NCBI GenBank assembly: GCA_900769205.1 | Contig: CAAGFS010000134.1 | Coordinates: 1-5,374 of the forward strand | Source of the DNA: Clostridia bacterium | GTDB taxonomy: Bacteria > Bacillota > Clostridia > Christensenellales > CAG-917 | Length of the DNA: 5,374 nucleotides | Direction of reading: 5' to 3' | Shown: positions 1 through 5,168 of the stretch, in pieces | Position numbering within the stretch: the stretch's first letter is position 1 | How the letters are laid out: each line of letters starts with the position of its first letter | Program-made: the position numbers and the translations under genes | Notes under the pieces: model-generated | Database searches by the model: none | Seen by the model: the letters and a program-made list of their open reading frames with translations, nothing else | What the model was told of the DNA's origin: nothing

Positions 1-594
1 GGTGAACAAGCCGATAAGTTCCACAACGGTGAGATTTTGATCGCCCACGGGGAACATTGCGTTGGCGGTAAGGAACTCGTGCAACATGGACTTGATTTCG
101 TCGTTGTTGAAGTTGAACGGAATCTTGACGTGTTGTCCCGCAAAGTCAACGTAGATGCTGTCGAAATTGTTCATGAACACGTAAACGGTGAACCAGGTTT
201 CGTTGCCGGAAGGATCGTACACTCTGATCTTCGCAGCCGTTGCACTTCCGTCCTTGCTGGTCTTGTCAAGCACGAGATCGACGGAGAAACCGACGTCAAC
301 TTGTTGATAGACCTTGCCTGCCGTGTTTTCGGTTGCAAGAGCAAGCGACATATCGAAGTGAAGCGCGACGTTGTCGTTTTCGGTTATCGTGTCGCCTCCG
401 ATGCCTTTGGTGAGATTCCAAAGATTGTTGAAATACGCAATCGTATCGGCCGTCGGATCGGTTGCAGGCGGTTCGACAGTTCCGCCGCCGTTGTTTCCGC
501 CGTCGTTATCCTTGTCGCCGCAAGCGACCAAAGAGAACACCAAAACGAGTGCCAACAAAAGAACAAACAGTGTCCTGATGCTGAATTTCTTCAT
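1..594 (-). CDS. Predicted lipoprotein of unknown function (3' end outside window)
   Basis: The reading frame is open from ATG at 594 to the left edge, giving 198 codons with no stop, so the C-terminus is missing. The start is fixed by AGGAGG (600-605) with a 5-nt spacer. The N-terminus is a classic lipoprotein signal: K2-K3, R7, a hydrophobic core at about 9-22 and lipobox L22-V23-A24-C25. Lipidation at C25 and anchoring on the outer face of the membrane are therefore predicted. Residues 26-46 form a flexible linker rich in Asp, Asn and Gly followed by a Pro/Thr stretch, as is usual between a lipid anchor and a folded domain. The rest (about 50-198) looks like a soluble, beta-rich domain with alternating hydrophobic residues (for example V-Y-D-P-S-G-N-E-T-W-F-T-V-Y-V). 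I do not recognise the family. It has its own consensus promoter about 85 nt upstream, so it probably starts a separate transcript. A secreted solute-binding or cell-surface role is possible but unsupported. Confidence 0.85.
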   Translation of the reverse strand, partial: MKKFSIRTLFVLLLALVLVFSLVACGDKDNDGGNNGGGTVEPPATDPTADTIAYFNNLWNLTKGIGGDTITENDNVALHFDMSLALATENTAGKVYQQVDVGFSVDLVLDKTSKDGSATAAKIRVYDPSGNETWFTVYVFMNNFDSIYVDFAGQHVKIPFNFNNDEIKSMLHEFLTANAMFPVGDQNLTVVELIGLFT

Positions 595-599
595 AATTG

Positions 600-605
600 C
601 CTCCT
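600..605 (-). promoter_or_regulatory. Strong Shine-Dalgarno site of the 1-594 lipoprotein gene
   Basis: On the minus strand this reads AGGAGG, 5 nt before the ATG at 594. It is a full match to the anti-Shine-Dalgarno core and decides the start of the lipoprotein. It also places the K-K-F N-terminus at the expected distance from the lipobox. Confidence 0.85.
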
Positions 606-685
606 AAAAAATACTCGTAGTTTCAGATCAAGTCTTCATTTCACACGCGCGAGCGCATATATAAGGCTTGTATGAATACGAATAT

Positions 686-714
686 ATTATATTATATATA
701 AAAAAAGATGTCAA
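686..714 (-). promoter_or_regulatory. Consensus sigma-A-type promoter for the 1-594 lipoprotein gene
   Basis: Read on the minus strand, TTGACA (709-714) is followed by a 17-bp AT-rich spacer that includes a T-run, then TATAAT (686-691). Both hexamers are perfect matches to the vegetative (sigma-70/sigma-A) consensus at the optimal spacing. Transcription should start near position 679, giving a leader of about 85 nt before the ATG at 594. The leader has the strong Shine-Dalgarno site but no riboswitch or attenuator fold that I recognise. The sequence predicts strong, constitutive-looking expression. No operator-like dyad overlaps the promoter. Confidence 0.8.
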
Positions 715-1045
715 TACACAAACGAAAACACAAGTTTTGCCAAAACGCGCGGATTTTGCGCCCGATGGTCGAAGAAACGCAATAGAATGCCGATTTTTGC
801 CACAAATTGCTTTCTCGCAAAAAAAATCGAAGTTTATTTATTCTTAAGATTTGAAAATTGTCCGCCCCTTCCGATAAACGCGCATACAAAGCGCTTGTTC
901 CAAAACGTACAACCATAACTTGTTTGCCATTTCACTCAATCGAAGACAGTATCGGAGTCGCAAGGGGAACGTTGGCGGGGGGAAACACGTGAGGAAAGGG
1001 GAAAATTGATTTTGAAAAAGCGCACTATTCAGTGGCTTTCGCATA
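715..1045. other. Intergenic stretch with no recognisable gene
   Basis: About 330 nt lie between the palindrome and the lipoprotein promoter. The stretch contains A/T-runs and a purine-rich patch near 960-1015. Minus-strand open frames here (to about 916 and 1095) lack a convincing ribosome binding site, start on weak or alternative codons, and encode cysteine- and phenylalanine-rich strings that resemble no protein family. One possible hairpin pairs CGATTTTT (791-798) with AAAAATCG (822-829). I see no tRNA or recognisable structured RNA. It could be decayed coding sequence or an upstream regulatory region, but nothing in it supports either. Confidence 0.5.
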
Positions 1046-1170
1046 AAAACTGCGATAAATAGATGAAGAACAAGGAAGAGCCACGCAATCGGCAACCCTA
1101 ATTTACTATGCGTAAATGAGTTGACGGGAGCGTGGCTCTGACGCAGTTATTCGCTATTTAGCGCAGTTTT
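1046..1170. repeat. 125-nt imperfect palindrome next to the SDR stop codon (MITE-like or terminator-like)
   Basis: The sequence folds back on itself around a centre near 1108. Four pairs of arms are in exact register. The outer pair is 1046-1062 against 1154-1170 (16 of 17 complementary). Then come 1077-1086 against 1130-1139 (10 of 10, AGAGCCACGC) and 1090-1096 against 1120-1126 (6 of 7). The innermost pair is 1101-1106 against 1112-1117 (6 of 6, 5-nt loop). The segments between the arms are equal in length on the two sides but diverged. The outer ends read AAAACTGCG inward from both sides, like terminal inverted repeats, and no clear target duplication flanks them. On the minus strand the last arm ends in CGCAG followed by TTTTT, so the folded transcript could also end transcription after the SDR gene. 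A miniature non-coding mobile element and a long intrinsic terminator are both compatible with what is seen. Confidence 0.65.
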
Positions 1171-1894
1171 ACATGCCGGCGGAAAGACACAAAACCTCCC
1201 CCGTCACATACCCGTTTTCCGCCAAAAAGAGTATGGCGTCGGCAACCTCGGCGGGTGTACCGAGACGGGAAAGGGGAATTGACGTGTTGCACAAATCCGC
1301 GATTTCGGACGGTGTGTAAGCACTCATCATATCGGTGTCGATTGCGCCGGGCGCGACGGCGTTGACGCGCACACCCATGGGCGCGACTTCTTTGGCAAGC
1401 GCTTTCGTGAAGCCGACGAGCGCGGATTTCGACGCGGAATAGACGACTTCCATACTTGCGCCTTTGACTCCCCAGACGGACGAAACGTTGACGATTGCGC
1501 CGTCCCCTCGGGAGAGCATGTCGGGCAGAACGGATTTTGTGACGTTGAAAACTCCGAAAACGTTGACGGAAAACAAATCGTCCCAGTCCTTTTGATCGGA
1601 ATCTATGAAAAGCCCGCTTTTTGCGACGCCTGCGTTGTTGACGAGAATATCTATTTTGCCAAAGCGTTTTTTGACGGCGTCAACCGCGCTTTGCACGCTT
1701 TGGGGATTTGCCACGTCGCACTCAACGGCAAAAACTCCGCCGTATTGGGAGTTTAATGCGTTTTGCAACGAAAACGCGCGCTCTTTTGAGCGGTTGTAGG
1801 TGAAAGCGACGTTGTATTTGCCCGCGCAAGCCTTGACGAGCGCTTCGCCGATACCGCGGCTTCCGCCCGTGATAAAAATGGTTTTTGTCGTCAT
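1169..1894 (-). CDS. SDR-family NADP-dependent oxidoreductase, FabG-like (possible EF-P 5-aminopentanone reductase, YmfI-like)
   Basis: This is a complete 241-residue classical short-chain dehydrogenase/reductase, a cytosolic Rossmann-fold enzyme. The cofactor loop T9-G-G-S-R-G-I-G16 sits directly after the first beta strand. D60-V61 contacts adenine, and N86-N-A-G89, N111, S139, Y152 and K156 form the structural and catalytic set. P-G-A-I-D-T-D-M follows the active site. R13 and N34-R35-S36 after the second strand suggest NADPH. FabG enzymes reduce 3-oxoacyl-ACP, but this gene is not among fatty-acid genes. The S-S-V-W-G...G-A-S-x-E-V-x-Y-S-A-S-K stretch (138-156) recalls the YmfI group, which reduces the 5-aminopentanone group on elongation factor P; that link rests on memory of the family. 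The ATG at 1894 is chosen because it gives the normal N-terminus, though no Shine-Dalgarno site precedes it. A TTG at 1915 would add seven residues lying in a terminator hairpin. The protein ends S-A-G-M, a few residues shorter than typical FabG. Confidence 0.93.
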   Translation of the reverse strand: MTTKTIFITGGSRGIGEALVKACAGKYNVAFTYNRSKERAFSLQNALNSQYGGVFAVECDVANPQSVQSAVDAVKKRFGKIDILVNNAGVAKSGLFIDSDQKDWDDLFSVNVFGVFNVTKSVLPDMLSRGDGAIVNVSSVWGVKGASMEVVYSASKSALVGFTKALAKEVAPMGVRVNAVAPGAIDTDMMSAYTPSEIADLCNTSIPLSRLGTPAEVADAILFLAENGYVTGEVLCLSAGM

Positions 1895-1902
1895 TTTTGC
1901 AT

Positions 1903-1935
1903 AAAAAGCGCGCAAAACGTACGTTTGCGCGCTTT
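1903..1935 (-). terminator. Intrinsic terminator after the beta-propeller lipoprotein gene
   Basis: A perfect 12-bp stem pairs 1905-1916 with 1924-1935 and contains the GC-rich core GCGCGC. The loop is 7 nt (1917-1923). On the minus strand a run of five T (1907-1903) ends the structure. It begins 7 nt after the stop codon of the lipoprotein gene (1943-1945), the expected place to end the asnA-aspS-lipoprotein transcript. The T-run on the plus side is shorter and interrupted, so the minus direction is favoured. It lies immediately before the SDR start codon at 1894. Confidence 0.85.
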
Positions 1936-1942
1936 GATTTGG

Positions 1943-3337
1943 TTATTTGTCTTCTTTTTCGGGTCTGCCGATGCCGATATAAGTGCTTTCGGCGTCTTCT
2001 GCGTCTTTGTCAAACGTGACGACGTTGACGGTGTGCAGATAGTTGTTGTCGTTGGACGCAAAGAAGAAAAGGTCGTTGCCGATGAAATCGAGAGTGAGCC
2101 AATCGGTCTTGATGCCTTCTTCGATGACGGTTGAAATGTTGTCGGTTGCTCCCTTGTAAGAGATCTTGTAGAGCGCGGACGCGGAAGAAGATGCCGTGAA
2201 GTACACGACGCCTGCTTGTTGGTCAACCTTCCAGATGGTTTGAGACGAGTCGCTCACAAGAACGGGATTTTCCTTTTCGGTGCCGTCGTACCAGCAATAT
2301 TTGCTGTTTGCGTTGTATGCAAGCGCGCCTTCTTCATAGCCGAGCGGGACGAGCGTGGTGGAAGCGATCTTGTTGAGATTCTTTTCCGTGCCTTTTACGT
2401 CGGAAGCTTTTGCCACAAACAAGCCGTCTTTGACGGTTTCATTGTTGAGAGTGTGCGTCTTTGTGTAGTAGATGGTGGAAGAACCGTCCGCTTCGACGTA
2501 CATCTTGGAAAGCGTGTATTTGAACACGTTGAGCTGATCGTTTTCGGGCGTTTTGCCTTCTTCGACAAAGGTGTCGAGCGTTGCGAGCGTGCGTTGATTG
2601 CTTCCGTCAAGGTTGATTGCGCAAAGATTGTTGTAGTTTTTGTAGCTGTCTTCGCTCGGAGCGCTCTGGACGTAGAACATTTCGTTTGAATCATAGCTCC
2701 AGACAAGGCTCGACACGTTTTCGAGCATAGTGCCCTTCACCGCGCCTTTGCCGTTTGCAACGTTCTTGTCGTTGCTCATACCCGAAAAATCGATGTAGCT
2801 GACGGTGTTGTTCGTGTAATAAAGCACTCTCGAACCCGTGAAGATATACTCCGCGGAGCGCGTGCCTATCGTGCCGATAAGTTGAGTGACGCTTCCGTCA
2901 ATCTTGGTGCGCATAAAGTCCGTATCCGTGGTGGACGCCGTGCCCGTCTTGTCCTTGTCGATGTTGGGAGTCGCATAATAAACCCATTCGCCGAAAATCG
3001 CGATACCGCCGTTTGCGGACGAGTTGTAGATGCTCTTTGGGACGAGCAGTTTGCTTGTGGTGTTGTCAATCGTGCCGTCTTCGTTCACTTCTGCGCGGAC
3101 GATACCCTGCTTGGTTGCAACGCCCCACGTTGCGTCGGCGTCAGCTCCGGCAAAGCCGTTGATGAAATAGACGTATCTGCCTTGTCTGACGGCGTATCCG
3201 CCGTTGGATTGAACGGTTGCGGTGGGATCTCCGCCGCCGATGGCGGTGTTCTTGTAAGGATTGCAGGCAACCAACGTCGCGATGCATATCGCAAGAACCA
3301 AAATTGCCGCAAATGCGCTAAAAAGTTTCTTTTTCAT
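1943..3337 (-). CDS. Predicted lipoprotein with beta-propeller-like repeats (DUF5050-like)
   Basis: This is a complete 464-residue protein starting at ATG 3337, with AGGAG (3345-3349) 7 nt upstream. The signal peptide has K2-K3-K4, a hydrophobic core at about 8-21 and lipobox L22-V23-A24-C25, so the mature protein should be lipid-anchored outside the membrane. From residue 48 onward an aromatic beta-strand motif recurs: Y55-V-Y-F-I, W118-V-Y-Y, V171-L-Y-Y, M220-F-Y-V, T288-I-Y-Y, A338-L-A-Y, V377-V-Y-F and L423-F-F-F. Several copies are followed 15-30 residues later by a second strand and a turn such as K-I-D-G-S (145-149) or N-L-D-G-S (242-246). About eight units of 45-65 residues are the expected pattern of a seven- or eight-bladed propeller of the DUF5050/WD40-like kind found in Clostridia lipoproteins. 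The ligand is unknown, and no catalytic motif is visible. The gene lies 37 nt downstream of aspS, probably on the same transcript, and ends just before a strong terminator. Confidence 0.9.
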   Translation of the reverse strand: MKKKLFSAFAAILVLAICIATLVACNPYKNTAIGGGDPTATVQSNGGYAVRQGRYVYFINGFAGADADATWGVATKQGIVRAEVNEDGTIDNTTSKLLVPKSIYNSSANGGIAIFGEWVYYATPNIDKDKTGTASTTDTDFMRTKIDGSVTQLIGTIGTRSAEYIFTGSRVLYYTNNTVSYIDFSGMSNDKNVANGKGAVKGTMLENVSSLVWSYDSNEMFYVQSAPSEDSYKNYNNLCAINLDGSNQRTLATLDTFVEEGKTPENDQLNVFKYTLSKMYVEADGSSTIYYTKTHTLNNETVKDGLFVAKASDVKGTEKNLNKIASTTLVPLGYEEGALAYNANSKYCWYDGTEKENPVLVSDSSQTIWKVDQQAGVVYFTASSSASALYKISYKGATDNISTVIEEGIKTDWLTLDFIGNDLFFFASNDNNYLHTVNVVTFDKDAEDAESTYIGIGRPEKEDK

Positions 3338-3350
3338 TATATTTCTCCTG

Positions 3351-3363
3351 GGGACGACGTCCC
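3351..3363 (-). repeat. Small GC-rich hairpin between aspS and the lipoprotein gene
   Basis: On the minus strand GGGAC pairs with GTCCC around a 3-nt loop, inside the 37-nt gap between aspS and the next gene. It ends 1 nt before the AGGAG ribosome binding site and is not followed by a T-run, so it is unlikely to be a terminator. It could shape translation or mRNA processing, but its small size means it could also be chance. Confidence 0.4.
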
Positions 3364-3374
3364 TTTTGATAATC

Positions 3375-5126
3375 TTATTTGTCTTGTTTGGGCATATCTA
3401 TCCTGATATGCACTTCGTTGAGTTGCTTCTCGGTGACGGTGCTCGGCGCGCCCATAAGCACGTCGCGCGCGTTTCTGTCCATCGGGAAGGTGATGATTTC
3501 TCTTATGCTCGGCTCGTTTGCAAGGAGCATGACGATGCGGTCCACGCCGGGAGCGATGCCCGCGTGCGGAGGTGCGCCGTATTTGAATGCGTTGTACAAA
3601 GCGGAGAACTTCTCCTCGATGACGTCTTTGCCGTATCCGACGATTTCAAACGCTCTTTCCATAATCGCAGGCTCGTGATTTCTCACCGCGCCCGAAGAAA
3701 GTTCCACGCCGTTGACCACGCTGTCGTACTGATACGCCACGATGTCGAGCGGATCCATATTGTTGAGCGCGTCAAGTCCGCCCTGCGGCATAGAGAAAGG
3801 ATTGTGACAGAATCCGAGATTGCCTTCGTCGTCGTACTCGTACATCGGGAAGTCCACAATCCAGCAGAATCTGAACGCGTCCTTTTCAAGCAAATCAAGC
3901 CCCGTGCCGAGTTCGGTGCGGATATAACCCGCTTGCTTTTCCACGCCTTTTTCTTCTGCGAGTATCGCAACGAAACCGCCCGCTTTCAGATCGAGTCTTT
4001 GGCACAAAGCGTCTTTGCTGTCCGCAAGGAACTTGGATATACCGCCCGCAAGCTCGCCTTTTTCGTCGAGTTTGAACCAGTAGAGATTGCTTGCGCCGTT
4101 GAGTTTCGCCTTTTCGGCGAGCGCGTCGATCCATTTTCTCGTTTCCTTGAAATCGTTGACGGCAATGGCTTTGATGGTTTTGCCTTTTTCAAAGAAGGGC
4201 GCTTTTCCCGAGAGAATATCCGTGACGTCCTTGACGATGAGCGGGTTGCGAAGGTCGGGTTTGTCCGAGCCGTAATCTCTCATTGCGTCGCGATAGGTTA
4301 TTCTGCGGAAAGGACCTTCATCCACTTTGTAATGCTTGGGAGAAAACTCTTTGAACACGCCGCTCAACACTTCTTCCATCACCGCGAAAACGTCTTCCTG
4401 CGTTGCAAAGCACATCTCGGTGTCGAGTTGATAAAACTCGCCGGGGCTTCTGTCCGCACGCGCGTCTTCGTCGCGGAAGCAGGGCGCAATCTGGAAATAC
4501 TTGTCGAAGCCCGACGCCATGAGCAACTGCTTGTACTGTTGCGGAGCTTGCGGAAGCGCGTAAAAGTGACCGGGATAAAGCCTTGACGGCACGATGTAGT
4601 CGCGCGCGCCTTCGGGGGAAGACGACGTGAGTATCGGCGTGGTGATTTCCAAAAATCCGAGCGAGGTCATCTTGTTGCGAAGCCAGCTCACCACTTTGGA
4701 GCGGAAAACGATTTTTGCCTTCACGTCGGGGTTTCTCAAATCGAGAAAACGATATTTCAGGCGCACGTCTTCACGTGATTGCGTGCTGGTTGCGATTTCA
4801 AACGGCAACTGTTCGTAGCACTTGCCCAATAGTTCGATTTTTTCGGGTTCGATCTCGATCATACCCGTGGGCATGTCCTTGTTGGGCGCGCTTCTCAACA
4901 CCACGTTGCCTTCGACGGATATCGTGCTTTCACGCGGAATTGAGCGGATCTGTTCCTTCTTTTCTTCGTCGCTCACCACCGCTTGCGTATAGCCGTAATA
5001 GTCGCGCAACACGAAAAAGATGACTGCGCCAAGGTCGCGTACGCTTGAAAGCCATCCGCAAAGTTTGACGTGTTTGCCTGCGTCTGATTCTCTCAGTTCG
5101 CCACAATTGTGAGTTCTAAGTTCCAT
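3375..5126 (-). CDS. aspS: Aspartate--tRNA ligase (aspartyl-tRNA synthetase)
   Basis: This cytosolic class IIb synthetase attaches aspartate to tRNA-Asp using ATP. The 583 residues match the usual bacterial length of about 585-600. The order is an N-terminal OB-fold anticodon-binding domain (about 1-105, with C-G-W-L...R30-D-L-G), the class II core from about 135, and the bacterial GAD insertion (about 310-410). Motif 2 is F217-R-D-E-D-A-R-A-D-R226, and motif 3 is G517-A-P-P-H-A-G-I-A-P-G-V-D-R530. The aspartate-pocket strand V473-E-L-S-S-G-A-V-R482 is present. P-G-E-F-Y-Q-L-D after motif 2, E-L-S-S-G and the A-P-S-x-V-T-x-K-Q-L tail recall alphaproteobacterial AspRS more than the E. coli form, as judged from memory. 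L32 in R-D-L-G corresponds to E. coli L30, associated with enzymes specific for tRNA-Asp; enzymes that also charge tRNA-Asn usually have His there. The gene sits between asnA and a lipoprotein gene with short gaps. Confidence 0.98.
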   Translation of the reverse strand: MELRTHNCGELRESDAGKHVKLCGWLSSVRDLGAVIFFVLRDYYGYTQAVVSDEEKKEQIRSIPRESTISVEGNVVLRSAPNKDMPTGMIEIEPEKIELLGKCYEQLPFEIATSTQSREDVRLKYRFLDLRNPDVKAKIVFRSKVVSWLRNKMTSLGFLEITTPILTSSSPEGARDYIVPSRLYPGHFYALPQAPQQYKQLLMASGFDKYFQIAPCFRDEDARADRSPGEFYQLDTEMCFATQEDVFAVMEEVLSGVFKEFSPKHYKVDEGPFRRITYRDAMRDYGSDKPDLRNPLIVKDVTDILSGKAPFFEKGKTIKAIAVNDFKETRKWIDALAEKAKLNGASNLYWFKLDEKGELAGGISKFLADSKDALCQRLDLKAGGFVAILAEEKGVEKQAGYIRTELGTGLDLLEKDAFRFCWIVDFPMYEYDDEGNLGFCHNPFSMPQGGLDALNNMDPLDIVAYQYDSVVNGVELSSGAVRNHEPAIMERAFEIVGYGKDVIEEKFSALYNAFKYGAPPHAGIAPGVDRIVMLLANEPSIREIITFPMDRNARDVLMGAPSTVTEKQLNEVHIRIDMPKQDK

Positions 5127-5131
5127 AAACA

Positions 5132-5136
5132 CCTTT
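5132..5136 (-). promoter_or_regulatory. Ribosome binding site that fixes the aspS start
   Basis: On the minus strand AAAGG lies 5 nt before the ATG at 5126. An in-frame GTG at 5132 would add two residues but overlaps this site and has no other Shine-Dalgarno sequence upstream. The ATG is therefore preferred; it also yields M-E-L-R-T-H-N-C-G, the usual AspRS N-terminus. Confidence 0.7.
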
Positions 5137-5168
5137 AAGTATTGTCTTTTTGTCTTTTATATTTTGCG

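Noticed and set aside
37..675. Plus-strand open frame (212 codons) opposite the first lipoprotein gene
   Set aside because: The minus-strand frame has a signal peptide, lipobox, strong ribosome binding site and consensus promoter. The plus-strand frame has none of these.
791..829. Possible terminator or small RNA hairpin at CGATTTTT/AAAAATCG
   Set aside because: The stem is almost all A-T with a long loop in AT-rich DNA, and chance pairing is likely. No gene ends there.
692..1095. Two overlapping minus-strand open frames in the intergenic stretch (to 916 and to 1095)
   Set aside because: They have weak or alternative start codons and no clear Shine-Dalgarno sequence. One overlaps the promoter and the other the palindrome, and the translations resemble no protein.
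1895..1915. Upstream TTG start for the SDR at 1915
   Set aside because: It would add seven residues encoded inside the terminator hairpin, has no ribosome binding site, and extends beyond the usual N-terminus of the family.
2008..2013. TTGACA on the minus strand inside the lipoprotein gene, as a possible SDR promoter
   Set aside because: No acceptable -10 hexamer lies 16-18 bp downstream; the nearest TATA-like sequence is about 27 bp away.
3261..4586. Long plus-strand open frame (441 codons) opposite aspS and the lipoprotein start
   Set aside because: It lies antisense to well-supported coding sequence, has no ribosome binding site, and its protein is Arg/His/Val/Phe-rich with no family features. 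The codon pattern of the real genes opens this antisense frame.
5127..5132. GTG start for aspS two codons upstream
   Set aside because: It overlaps the AAAGG ribosome binding site used by the ATG at 5126 and gives a non-standard N-terminus.
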